Assembly (NCBI RefSeq): GCF_033807715.1
Contig: NC_084591.1
Coordinates: forward strand, 45,593,868 to 45,657,867
Direction: 5' to 3'
Source: Cololabis saira
Taxonomy: Eukaryota; Chordata; Actinopteri; Beloniformes; Belonidae
DNA length: 64,000 bases
The notes below the pieces were generated by a model. The model did no database searches and was not told the origin of the DNA. It was given only the letters and a program-made list of their open reading frames with translations. Positions 11,925-22,923 of the stretch are shown piece after piece (position 1 is the first letter of the stretch; each line of letters opens with the position of its first letter). Both the position numbers and the translations under genes were made by a program.

Positions 11925-12076
11925 GTTTCACATGCACTAACAGAAAATAAATTATTGCCTTAGTCAGACTGATATTGATGTTTTAAAAGCGATGTATACA
12001 CCTTAGTCGAGCTTTAGTCGAACCAAACTAAAGCTCTTGAAATTGAGCTAATAGAGCCAGATAATGCGGTTCTAAT

Positions 12077-12370
12077 TCAAGCTATTTCGGCATTTAAACG
12101 CAAACCATGGTTAGCCGAGCTATTGACTGACTTGGGAATCCCCCGTCCAGAAGTGACGACACCGCAGAAGCAGGAATAACTACAGTCACGGCATGACAAC
12201 AACACAGTAGCAGAAGAGGAAGACTTTGCGTGTACTTTACCTGCAACATGATGAGACTTAGTATGTACGAAATGTACAGTCTGCTGCATCGTCGTCCATA
12301 TTTTCACATGTTGTTGTCCTCCTCCTACGTCTGCTTTCGATCTGCCGTGCTTGTTTACTAATTGTTCCAA
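12077..12370 (-). other. 97-residue open frame, unrecognised
   Basis: No known motif is visible. The frame lies within the MITE-like cluster, and its composition gives no sign of a conserved protein. Probably chance. Confidence 0.15.
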
Positions 12371-12814
12371 CTAATATCAAGAATGCCAATTCAAAAGGTT
12401 GTTTAGTGCCACCTAGCATTGCAGAATTGAGCGCACCTCACTCAATAATCGATTCTCTTCCTGCGCATGTTTGCTTGGATTTCTCAACAACTCCAGTTTA
12501 ATCCTTAGCTAGATTTTCGCCAATAGCTCGATTTGGATGTGCATCTAAACGCACTGAAGGATTTGAACTCTGTTTACATCATCTCACACTCAGCGTTTTG
12601 GTTCCTGTAGGAGCTGAAGGAGCAATGTTTTTCTGTTAGAAGTGAATGCAAAGACTGCTGCTGCAGATGGGCCTGGTTGGGAAAAAAAACTCTTTGTCTT
12701 GAATAAAGATGTTATTCATATCTAATGTTTGATGTCATTCAGAGCCTTGTACACCACAGATGGTAATGGACTTTGGTTTATTATTAAAAAGCCATTGAAG
12801 GAATTGAGAAACTA

Positions 12815-13090
<276 letters not shown>

Positions 13091-13359
13091 TCATCTCTTT
13101 TGAATCTTTGAAGCTGATTTGACATGTCAAAATCTTCTGTTTTGTTTTGTCCGTTTAAAGCACATTTCCCAGGAACTGCGTGTCTTGTCAACACGTTTAA
13201 GCAAATTCCAGTTTGATGTGTTTTTCTGTTTTTCTTCCAGTAGTGTAGTTTGCATTGGTCGTCATCTTCAGACTGATTGCTGTTCAAAAGTGATGGTGCA
13301 ATCAAACAAACAAACGTTGACCTTTCTCCCTTTAAATGGGTTGAATGGATGATGATTAT

Positions 13360-13530
13360 TTTCTTTTTTAATATAGCCTATACGTGATACTAAATAAGAT
13401 TGAATATTTAGTTTGAAACAGCACCACAATGCAGTGGAGTTTTAGAGCTGCACAATTATTTGTTTCAGGGAGTTTCAACCAACAATTGTCCATGAAGAAT
13501 CGAGTAAATTTGAAGCTCTTTTAGTCACAT
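13360..13530 (+). repeat. Inverted repeat, left arm
   Basis: This stretch matches the reverse complement of 15226-15402 with few mismatches: ATATAGCCTATA, GATACTAAATAAGATTGAAT and CACCACAATGCAGTGGAGTT are found in opposite orientation at the second site. The two arms bracket about 1.7 kb that includes the LINE ORF1 fragment and the first piece of array unit. Confidence 0.9.
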
Positions 13531-14431
13531 TCTCCAATCTTCTCACCTTCTTCCTTTGTTTTCATATAACACTGTGAAAATAACTTAGGCACTTCTAGTC
13601 TCAAAGTCTTGACATCATCCATATTTGTTATCCAGACTCTTTAAGATACAAACAGAAAGTAAAGGAGCCTGGCTAGCTTATAGGTAATATATGATAATAA
13701 GCATCTGTGTGGGTCAGTCTCCTTAAAAAGTCTTAAATCTGTGTTTGCAGCTGAGGTAGGTCACTTTAAATACTGACTTTTGCTTGTAGACTCGTGTTGT
13801 TCTCTACAGTGTGTGGATTGGTTTTCTGTACATTGTGTCTTGATGCCGACTGATATGTGTTTTTATATCGAAGATGCCAGTTAAGAACAAAAAAAGGCCA
13901 TTATTTTGCCAGCTGATTAGGATTAATCAGCCACCCACTTACGCTCCTATCTGTTCTACCTCATATTCTCATCTATTATGTCCTTTCTCATCCCATTGGA
14001 TGGTTCTAACACGGGATTAAGGGTGATGGAGAGGTTTTTACTGCTGTTTTTGCTCTGTTTTGTTGTTTTGTATTTGACCAGAGGTCCTCTGTGCCTAACT
14101 GCAAACCATATACTGGCCTTTTCCTGTCCAATATTATTTCAAATAAAGCCCTGATTTATGCAGCTGAAAATGTATGATGCAGGACAGTATAAAATAGCAT
14201 GATATTAAAGACATAATTGCAGGACAGTCATATTGCGTAATTTATTGCATCACTTCCTGTTGTTTGCAATCTGTTGCCGTTGCACGTTGTTGCAGGCTCT
14301 GATTCCTCCAGACTTTTTTTTGTCTAAACTTATAATACTATATCTGGTAAACTTCTGTCTTTAATTCAACACTTGCACATTTTTCTCTTCCGTAACGTTC
14401 AACGTTGCATGTGTCATCTGTTAGCCTTAGC
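13531..14431. other. Sequence without recognised gene upstream of LINE ORF1
   Basis: No coding or RNA signal was recognised. The last ~200 bp (GTTGCCGTTGCACGTTG and onwards) may be the 5' UTR of the LINE whose ORF1 starts at 14432. Confidence 0.4.
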
Positions 14432-14987
14432 ATGGCCTCCTCTTCTCCCACCGTTTCTGCCCCTTGCTGCTCAGTGTGTGAAATGTTTAGCTATTCCTCT
14501 GCCTCCTCTAGCGAAGACGGTAGCCTAAGTGTCTGAAGTGTAGTTTATTTATAGGATTGGAGGCGAGGCTCAGTCAGTTAGAGGTGGGGTTCCGCCAACT
14601 AGACCATAGTCCAGTAGACGCGTCAGCTAGCCAGGCTAAATTAGCGGCGGACCGACATACAGTAGATGCTTTTAGCCACTCCCCTGCAGCTCCCGAGCAG
14701 CCGGACAGTCAGGGCGGCTGGGTGACGGTTTGGAGGAAGCGTTGTCCTAAAAGGCACACAGAACATCACCACTTGCTTCATGTCTCTAACCGTTTTTCCC
14801 CACTCAGCGGCACACCCGCTGGGAAACCGACCCTGGTGATTGGCGACTCCATAGTGAGGCATGTGAGGCCGACTCCAGCGACCATAGTTAGGTGCATCTC
14901 AGGGGCCAGAGCGGGCGACATTGAAGCAAATTTGAAGCTGCTGTCAAAGAGTAATCGTAAATTTGATAAAGTTATCATGCATGTCGG
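14432..14987 (+). pseudogene. LINE ORF1 with GDSL/SGNH esterase-like domain, truncated
   Basis: The N-terminal part (from ATG 14432) reads PCCSVCEMFSYSSASSSEDG, then hits stops near 14533. The open frame from 14557 gives [15 protein letters not shown] (coiled-coil-like), then [12 protein letters not shown], with the GDS nucleophile block of SGNH esterases at about residues 96-98, and [10 protein letters not shown], where the next block would begin. It breaks off exactly there and joins array sequence (TCCACCAGCGTGG at 14990). The missing catalytic His region and the internal stops make it dead. ORF1 proteins with this domain are known in fish CR1/L2-type LINEs. It lies on the strand opposite to the LINE parts inside the array. 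Confidence 0.75.
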
Positions 14988-15149
14988 CGTCCACCAGCGT
15001 GGAACATTGTGACAACTGTCTGGACTGAGAGTTCCTTGAACGTAGGGATAGCGCTGCCAAACAACATTTCTGTGAGGCGCAATTAGCGGCTATGGCGTAG
15101 TTCTGTATGATCGCATTGAGGCAGATAATTCAAGTGAAAGGGCACAACT
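14988..15149 (-). repeat. Diverged partial array unit (left outlier)
   Basis: From CCACCAGCGTGGAAC to AAAGGGCACAACT the sequence matches the LINE C-terminal part of the array unit with scattered differences (for example GTGACAACTG for GTGAAAACTG, and GCATTG for GCGTTG). It then leaves the unit: the decayed tRNA block expected next is absent and is replaced by unrelated sequence and the inverted-repeat arm. Confidence 0.85.
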
Positions 15150-15225
15150 TGTCCTCTTAATTCAACTGTTTTACAACAGAGATCTTTGGGTGCTGATTCA
15201 GACTTATAACGCGTTGCTCGTTAGA

Positions 15226-15402
15226 AGTGACTAAAAGAACTTCAAATTTACTAGATTCTTCATGGACAATTGTTGGTTGAAACTCCCTGAAACAAATAAT
15301 TTGGCAACTCTAAAACTCCACTGCATTGTGGTGCTGTTTCAAACTAAATATTCAATCTTATTTAGTATCACATATAGGCTATATTAAAAAAGAAAAGATT
15401 TC
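15226..15402 (-). repeat. Inverted repeat, right arm
   Basis: Reverse complement of 13360-13530. It sits directly next to the first array tRNA, whose unit homology begins at about 15404. Confidence 0.9.
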
Positions 15403-15426
15403 TATATTGTGAGAAATGTATCATAG

Positions 15427-15431
15427 AAAAA
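15427..15431 (-). terminator. RNA polymerase III T5 terminator of copy 1
   Basis: Five T residues on the minus strand follow the tRNA 3' end. The same T5 stands 7-11 bp below every tRNA start coordinate in the array, including the truncated copy. Confidence 0.85.
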
Positions 15432-15437
15432 GAGCAG

Positions 15438-15509
15438 TTCCCTGACCGGGAATCGAACCCGGGCCGCGGCGGTGAGAGCGCCGAATCCTAACCACTAGAC
15501 CATCAGGGA
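15438..15509 (-). tRNA. tRNA-Glu (CTC), copy 1
   Basis: The 72-nt gene folds as a full cloverleaf. The acceptor stem TCCCTGA/TCAGGGA has seven Watson-Crick pairs, with discriminator A73. The anticodon stem CGGCG/CGCCG encloses the loop CTCTCAC, anticodon CTC, reading GAG. The T arm is CCGGG-TTCGATT-CCCGG. The internal A box (TAGTGGTTAGGA region) and B box (GGTTCGATTCC) are intact. CCA is not encoded, as in eukaryotes. Seven bases past the acceptor stem lies a T5 stop for RNA polymerase III. This copy has the array consensus sequence; its 5' flank (plus-strand GTAGGCTACTCTG) differs from all later copies. Confidence 0.97.
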
Positions 15510-16494
15510 GATGCCGCTAGGTAGGCTACTCTGAATTCGAAATACCTGTAAAAATGTTGTCACAATAATCAAGCTACTATAGATGAATGCACAGACTACT
15601 CTTCCCAGTTGAGACATCAGATCTTTTAACCTTGATATGTTTTTAAAGTGGTAGTAGGCTGACTTTGTTTTTGTCTTAATGTGTTTAGGTGCGAGTCCAT
15701 CACAACACCCAGATTTCTGCGCTGGTTGCTAGTTTTTAGGTGTATCTGTGGTGACCTGTAATCGTTTGTCTTTGGCTCCAAAGACAATTTTGTTTAGCTC
15801 GAGAAATGTAGATATTGAACAGAAGAGCTCCCAGACTGGAACCTTGGGGAACTCCACATGTGATTCTTGTCTTCTCTGATGTAAAGTTACCTGTTGACAC
15901 AAAGTACTTCCTGTTCTCTAAGTATGTTTTGAACCACTTTAGTACAGTTCCAGAAAGACGCGCCCAGTTCTATAGTGGTTTGAGTAAAATATTTCGGTCA
16001 ACTGTATCAAGTGCAACACTGATATCCAGTAACAATAAGACTGACTTTTTTCCCATCATCTGCATTCAAAAATATATCATTGTGACTTTTTTTGGCAATG
16101 ATGTCAGAAAAGTAGTACTTCCTTGCATTCCTTAGTTGTAAATTATGAGAGGGAAGTTTGTCTTTATAGATGTCAAAAGGAACCTGGAGATTAGTTTTTC
16201 TCCAATCAAAAACGTATGCTTTCAAGAGCCTCTTGAAGTTAGAGAGGGACATCGCTGTTCTGATAGCAGCTGGCAGGCGGTTCCACCAGCGTGGAACACT
16301 GTGAAAACTGTCTGGACTGAGAGTTCCTTGAACGTAGGGATGGCGCTGCCAAACAACATTCCTGTGAGGAGCAATTAGCGCCTATGGCGTAATTCTGTAT
16401 GATCGCGTTGAGGCAGATAATTCAAGTGAAAGGGCACAACTCAGGAGAAGAGACAGCAGGCGTAGAGTGAGAAATCTAGTAAAGGAAAGCACAG

Positions 16495-16560
16495 TTCCCT
16501 GACTGGGAATGGAACCCAGGGCAAGTTTTCACATTCTAGTCACTTTTTGAACATCCCACC
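16495..16560 (-). pseudogene. Decayed tRNA-Glu (first of about 40 copies)
   Basis: The minus strand reads CTGGGTTCCATTCCCAG plus TCAGGGAA: an intact T arm and 3' acceptor strand like that of tRNA-Glu, with a B box one base off consensus. Upstream, GTGACTAGAATG resembles GTGGTTAGGATT of the D arm, but the anticodon arm is lost. The downstream flank (ACTGTGCTTTCC...ATTTCTCAC) matches that of the intact gene (ACTGCTCTTTTT...ATTTCTCAC), so gene plus flank were once duplicated. The T run is broken to TTTCC. One relic lies 183 to 118 bp before the start coordinate of every tRNA from copy 2 on; copy 1 lacks it. Not expected to make a tRNA. Confidence 0.85.
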
Positions 16561-16677
16561 GTGAGCGTACGCGCAATCCTTGTGCACCGCACTCTTTGTA
16601 CATGTGGCAGTTGATCTTTCAACTTGTTGAAACCCTCTGGTGTATATTGTGAGAAATGTATCATAGAAAAAGAGCAG

Positions 16678-16749
16678 TTCCCTGACCGGGAATCGAACCC
16701 GGGCCGCGGCGGTGAGAGCGCCGAATCCTAACCACTAGACCATCAGGGA
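16678..16749 (-). tRNA. tRNA-Glu (CTC), copy 2
   Basis: Consensus sequence. The flank past its 5' end reads GCAGTGTC on the plus strand, shared only with copy 3. Confidence 0.97.
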
Positions 16750-16767
16750 GATGCCGCTAGGCAGTGT

Positions 16768-17660
16768 CAATTCGAAATACCCGTAAAAATGTTGTCACAA
16801 TAATCAAGCTACTATAGATGAATGCACAGACTACTCTTCCCAGTTGAGACATCAGATCTTTTAACCTTGATATGTTTTTAAAGTGGTAGTAGGCTGACTT
16901 TGTTTTTGTCTTAATGTGTTTAGGTGCGAGTCCATCACAACACCCAGATTTCTGCGCTGGTTGCTAGTTTTTAGGTGTATCTGTGGTGACCTGTAATCGT
17001 TTGTCTTTGGCTCCAAAGACAATTTTGTTTAGCTCGAGAAATGTAGATATTGAACAGAAGAGCTCCCAGACTGGAACCTTGGGGAACTCCACATGTGATT
17101 CTTGTCTTCTCTGATGTAAAGTTACCTGTTGACACAAAGTACTTCCTGTTCTCTAAGTATGTTTTGAACCACTTTAGTACAGTTCCAGAAAGACGCGCCC
17201 AGTTCTATAGTGGTTTGAGTAAAATATTTCGGTCAACTGTATCAAGTGCAACACTGATATCCAGTAACAATAAGACTGACTTTTTTCCCATCATCTGCAT
17301 TCAAAAATATATCATTGTGACTTTTTTTGGCAATGATGTCAGAAAAGTAGTACTTCCTTGCATTCCTTAGTTGTAAATTATGAGAGGGAAGTTTGTCTTT
17401 ATAGATGTCAAAAGGAACCTGGAGATTAGTTTTTCTCCAATCAAAAACGTATGCTTTCAAGAGCCTCTTGAAGTTAGAGAGGGACATCGCTGTTCTGATA
17501 GCAGCTGGCAGGCGGTTCCACCAGCGTGGAACACTGTGAAAACTGTCTGGACTGAGAGTTCCTTGAACGTAGGGATGGCGCTGCCAAACAACATTCCTGT
17601 GAGGAGCAATTAGCGCCTATGGCGTAATTCTGTATGATCGCGTTGAGGCAGATAATTCAA
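16768..17660 (-). pseudogene. CR1/L2-like LINE remnant within the unit (representative copy)
   Basis: Minus-strand order, right to left. First a LINE C-terminal piece, WQRHPYVQGTLSPDS, VPRWWNRLPAAIRTA and SLSNFKRLLKAYVF (about 17610-17440). Then a jump to an internal piece, LRNARKYYFSDIIAKKSHN. Then polymerase motif A, LLDISVALDTVDRNIL (about 17275-17213), KWFKTYLENRKYFVSTGNF, and motif B, CGVPQGSSLGALLFNIYI (17096-17046). Then, after a deletion that removes the YxDD motif C, NKIVFGAKDKR, RNLGVVMDSHLN, SAYYHFKNISRL and CAFIYSSL-DYCDNIFTG (to about 16780). Frameshifts separate the pieces. C-terminal sequence standing before the core means two LINE fragments were joined. No enzyme activity is possible. 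Every full unit carries an equivalent at the same distance from its tRNA (+90 to about +980). Confidence 0.85.
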
Positions 17661-17912
17661 GTGAAAGGGCACAACTCAGGAGAAGAGACAGCAGGCGTAG
17701 AGTGAGAAATCTAGTAAAGGAAAGCACAGTTCCCTGACTGGGAATGGAACCCAGGGCAAGTTTTCACATTCTAGTCACTTTTTGAACATCCCACCGTGAG
17801 CGTACGCGCAATCCTTGTGCACCGCACTCTTTGTACATGTGGCCGTTGATCTTTCAACTTGTTGAAACCCTCTGGTGTATATTGTGAGAAATGTATCATA
17901 GAAAAAGAGCAG

Positions 17913-17984
17913 TTCCCTGACCGGGAATCGAACCCGGGCCGCAGCGGTGAGAGCGCCGAATCCTAACCACTAGACCATCAGGGA
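17913..17984 (-). tRNA. tRNA-Glu (CTC), copy 3, C42T
   Basis: One change from consensus: C42 to T in the anticodon stem, giving a G28-U42 wobble pair. The fold is kept. Confidence 0.93.
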
Positions 17985-19147
17985 GATGCCGCTAGGCAGT
18001 GTCAATTCGAAATACCCGTAAAAATGTTGTCACAATAATCAAGCTACTATAGATGAATGCACAGACTACTCTTCCCAGTTGAGACATCAGATCTTTTAAC
18101 CTTGATATGTTTTTAAAGTGGTAGTAGGCTGACTTTGTTTTTGTCTTAATGTGTTTAGGTGCGAGTCCATCACAACACCCAGATTTCTGCGCTGGTTGCT
18201 AGTTTTTAGGTGTATCTGTGGTGACCTGTAATCGTTTGTCTTTGGCTCCAAAGACAATTTTGTTTAGCTCGAGAAATGTAGATATTGAACAGAAGAGCTC
18301 CCAGACTGGAACCTTGGGGAACTCCACATGTGATTCTTGTCTTCTCTGATGTAAAGTTACCTGTTGACACAAAGTACTTCCTGTTCTCTAAGTATGTTTT
18401 GAACCACTTTAGTACAGTTCCAGAAAGACCCGCCCAGTTCTATAGTGGTTTGAGTAAAATATTTCGGTCAACTGTATCAAGTGCAACACTGATATCCAGT
18501 AACAATAAGACTGACTTTTTTCCCATCATCTGCATTCAAAAATATATCATTGTGACTTTTTTTGGCAATGATGTCAGAAAAGTAGTACTTCCTTGCATTC
18601 CTTAGTTGTAAATTATGAGAGGGAAGTTTGTCTTTATAGATGTCAAAAGGAACCTGGAGATTAGTTTTTCTCCAATCAAAAACGTATGCTTTCAAGAGCC
18701 TCTTGAAGTTAGAGAGGGACATCGCTGTTCTGATAGCAGCTGGCAGGCGGTTCCACCAGCGTGGAACACTGTGAAAACTGTCTGGACTGAGAGTTCCTTG
18801 AACGTAGGGATGGCGCTGCCAAACAACATTCCTGTGAGGAGCAATTAGCGCCTATGGCGTAATTCTGTATGATCGCGTTGAGGCAGATAATTCAAGTGAA
18901 AGGGCACAACTCAGGAGAAGAGACAGCAGGCGTAGAGTGAGAAATCTAGTAAAGGAAAGCACAGTTCCCTGACTGGGAATGGAACCCAGGGCAAGTTTTC
19001 ACATTATAGTCACTTTTTGAACATCCCACCGTGAGCGTACGCGCAATCCTTGTGCACCGCACTCTTTGTACATGTGGCCGTTGATCTTTCAACTTGTTGA
19101 AACCCTCTGGTGTATATTGTGAGAAATGTATCATAGAAAAAGAGCAG

Positions 19148-19219
19148 TTCCCTGACCGGGAATTGAACCCGGGCCGCGGCGGTGAGAGCGCCGAATCCTA
19201 ACCACTAGACCATCAGGGA
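19148..19219 (-). tRNA. tRNA-Glu (CTC), copy 4, G57A
   Basis: One change: G57 to A in the T loop (TTCAATT). The position stays a purine, but the B box departs from GGTTCGA, so TFIIIC binding may be weaker. Confidence 0.9.
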
Positions 19220-20381
19220 GATGCCGCTAGGTAGTGTCAATTCGAAATACCCGTAAAAATGTTGTCACAATAATCAAGCTACTATAGAGAATGCACAGAC
19301 TACTCTTCCCAGTTGAGACATCAGATCTTTTAACCTTGATATGTTTTTAAAGTGGTAGTAGGCTGACTTTGTTTTTGTCTTAATGTGTTTAGGTGCGAGT
19401 CCATCACAACACCCAGATTTCTGCGCTGGTTGCTAGTTTTTAGGTGTATCTGTGGTGACCTGTAATCGTTTGTCTTTGGCTCCAAAGACAATTTTGTTTA
19501 GCTCGAGAAATGTAGATATTGAACAGAAGAGCTCCCAGACTGGAACCTTGGGGAACTCCACATGTGATTCTTGTCTTCTCTGATGTAAAGTTACCTGTTG
19601 ACACAAAGTACTTCCTGTTCTCTAAGTATGTTTTGAACCACTTTAGTACAGTTCCAGAAAGACCCGCCCAGTTCTATAGTGGTTTGAGTAAAATATTTCG
19701 GTCAACTGTATCAAGTGCAACACTGATATCCAGTAACAATAAGACTGACTTTTTTCCCATCATCTGCATTCAAAAATATATCATTGTGACTTTTTTTGGC
19801 AATGATGTCAGAAAAGTAGTACTTCCTTGCATTCCTTAGTTGTAAATTATGAGAGGGAAGTTTGTCTTTATAGATGTCAAAAGGAACCTGGAGATTCGTT
19901 TTTCTCCAATCAAAAACGTATGCTTTCAAGAGCCTCTTGAAGTTAGAGAGGGACATCGCTGTTCTGATAGCAGCTGGCAGGCGGTTCCACCAGCGTGGAA
20001 CACTGTGAAAACTGTCTGGACTGAGAGTTCCTTGAACGTAGGGATGGCGCTGCCAAACAACATTCCTGTGAGGAGCAATTAGCGCCTATGGCGTAATTCT
20101 GTATGATCGCGTTGAGGCAGATAATTCAAGTGAAAGGGCACAACTCAGGAGAAGAGACAGCAGGCGTAGAGTGAGAAATCTAGTAAAGGAAAGCACAGTT
20201 CCCTGACTGGGAATGGAACCCAGGGCAAGTTTTCACATTCTAGTCACTTTTTGAACATCCCACCGTGAGCGTACGCGCAATCCTTGTGCACCGCACTCTT
20301 TGTACATGTGGCCGTTGATCTTTCAACTTGTTGAAACCCTCTGGTGTATATTGTGAGAAATGTATCATAGAAAAAGAGCAG

Positions 20382-20453
20382 TTCCCTGACCGGGAATCGA
20401 ACCCGGGCCGCGGCGGTGAGAGCGCCGAATCCTAACCACTAGACCATCAGGGA
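20382..20453 (-). tRNA. tRNA-Glu (CTC), copy 5
   Basis: Consensus. Lies 1,234 bp after copy 4 because of a one-base deletion near 19287. Confidence 0.97.
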
Positions 20454-21616
20454 GATGCCGCTAGGTAGTGTCAATTCGAAATACCCGTAAAAATGTTGTC
20501 ACAATAATCAAGCTACTATAGATGAATGCACAGACTACTCTTCCCAGTTGAGACATCAGATCTTTTAACCTTGATATGTTTTTAAAGTGGTAGTAGGCTG
20601 ACTTTGTTTTTGTCTTAATGTGTTTAGGTGCGAGTCCATCACAACACCCAGATTTCTGCGCTGGTTGCTAGTTTTTAGGTGTATCTGTGGTGACCTGTAA
20701 TCGTTTGTCTTTGGCTCCAAAGACAATTTTGTTTAGCTCGAGAAATGTAGATATTGAACAGAAGAGCTCCCAGACTGGAACCTTGGGGAACTCCACATGT
20801 GATTCTTGTCTTCTCTGATGTAAAGTTACCTGTTGACACAAAGTACTTCCTGTTCTCTAAGTATGTTTTGAACCACTTTAGTACAGTTCCAGAAAGACCC
20901 GCCCAGTTCTATAGTGGTTTGAGTAAAATATTTCGGTCAACTGTATCAAGTGCAACACTGATATCCAGTAACAATAAGACTGACTTTTTTCCCATCATCT
21001 GCATTCAAAAATATATCATTGTGACTTTTTTTGGCAATGATGTCAGAAAAGTAGTACTTCCTTGCATTCCTTAGTTGTAAATTATGAGAGGGATGTTTGT
21101 CTTTATAGATGTCAAAAGGAACCTGGAGATTAGTTTTTCTCCAATCAAAAACGTATGCTTTCAAGAGCCTCTTGAAGTTAGAGAGGGACATCGCTGTTCT
21201 GATAGCAGCTGGCAGGCGGTTCCACCAGCGTGGAACACTGTGAAAACTGTCTGGACTGAGAGTTCCTTGAACGTAGGGATGGCGCTGCCAAACAACATTC
21301 CTGTGAGGAGCAATTAGCGCCTATGGCGTAATTCTGTATGATCGCGTTGAGGCAGATAATTCAAGTGAAAGGGCACAACTCAGGAGAAGAGACAGCAGGC
21401 GTAGAGTGAGAAATCTAGTAAAGGAAAGCACAGTTCCCTGACTGGGAATGGAACCCAGGGCAAGTTTTCACATTCTAGTCACTTTTTGAACATCCCACCG
21501 TGAGCGTACGCGCAATCCTTGTGCACCGCACTCTCTGTACATGTGGCCGTTGATCTTTCAACTTGTTGAAACCCTCTGGTGTATATTGTGAGAAATGTAT
21601 CATAGAAAAAGAGCAG

Positions 21617-21688
21617 TTCCCTGACCGGGAATCGAACCCGGGCCGCGGCGGTGAGAGCGCCGAATCCTAACCACTAGACCATCAGGGA
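21617..21688 (-). tRNA. tRNA-Glu (CTC), copy 6
   Basis: Consensus. The units before and after it share GGGATGTTTG in place of GGGAAGTTTG (near 21091 and 22326). Confidence 0.97.
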
Positions 21689-22851
21689 GATGCCGCTAGG
21701 TAGTGTCAATTCGAAATACCCGTAAAAATGTTGTCACAATAATCAAGCTACTATAGATGAATGCACAGACTACTCTTCCCAGTTGAGACATCAGATCTTT
21801 TAACCTTGATATGTTTTTAAAGTGGTAGTAGGCTGACTTTGTTTTTGTCTTAATGTGTTTAGGTGCGAGTCCATCACAACACCCAGATTTCTGCGCTGGT
21901 TGCTAGTTTTTAGGTGTATCTGTGGTGACCTGTAATCGTTTGTCTTTGGCTCCAAAGACAATTTTGTTTAGCTCGAGAAATGTAGATATTGAACAGAAGA
22001 GCTCCCAGACTGGAACCTTGGGGAACTCCACATGTGATTCTTGTCTTCTCTGATGTAAAGTTACCTGTTGACACAAAGTACTTCCTGTTCTCTAAGTATG
22101 TTTTGAACCACTTTAGTACAGTTCCAGAAAGACCCGCCCAGTTCTATAGTGGTTTGAGTAAAATATTTCGGTCAACTGTATCAAGTGCAACACTGATATC
22201 CAGTAACAATAAGACTGACTTTTTTCCCATCATCTGCATTCAAAAATATATCATTGTGACTTTTTTTGGCAATGATGTCAGAAAAGTAGTACTTCCTTGC
22301 ATTCCTTAGTTGTAAATTATGAGAGGGATGTTTGTCTTTATAGATGTCAAAAGGAACCTGGAGATTAGTTTTTCTCCAATCAAAAACGTATGCTTTCAAG
22401 AGCCTCTTGAAGTTAGAGAGGGACATCGCTGTTCTGATAGCAGCTGGCAGGCGGTTCCACCAGCGTGGAACACTGTGAAAACTGTCTGGACTGAGAGTTC
22501 CTTGAACGTAGGGATGGCGCTGCCAAACAACATTCCTGTGAGGAGCAATTAGCGCCTATGGCGTAATTCTGTATGATCGCGTTGAGGCAGATAATTCAAG
22601 TGAAAGGGCACAACTCAGGAGAAGAGACAGCAGGCGTAGAGTGAGAAATCTAGTAAAGGAAAGCACAGTTCCCTGACTGGGAATGGAACCCAGGGCAAGT
22701 TTTCACATTCTAGTCACTTTTTGAACATCCCACCGTGAGCGTACGCGCAATCCTTGTGCACCGCACTCTCTGTACATGTGGCCGTTGATCTTTCAACTTG
22801 TTGAAACCCTCTGGTGTATATTGTGAGAAATGTATCATAGAAAAAGAGCAG

Positions 22852-22923
22852 TTCCCTGACCGGGAATCGAACCCGGGCCGCGGCGGTGAGAGCGCCGAAT
22901 CCTAACCACTAGACCATCAGGGA
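22852..22923 (-). tRNA. tRNA-Glu (CTC), copy 7
   Basis: Consensus. Confidence 0.97.

Larger units (their letters stand above)
11163..12557. mobile_element. MITE-like cluster with GTTTACATGCA ends, interrupted by a hAT insertion
   Basis: ACGTTTACATGCACTAACAG at 11165 resembles the outer end of the element at 146. TGTGCATCTAAACGCACTG at 12538-12556 resembles the opposite end. A 65-bp block from the left end (11165-11232) is repeated at 11925-11990, right after the nested hAT copy. The region 12000-12540 carries several AGCTTTAGTC / CTAAAGCT palindromic words. I infer one or two related MITEs with a nested insertion; the exact borders are unsure. Confidence 0.4.
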
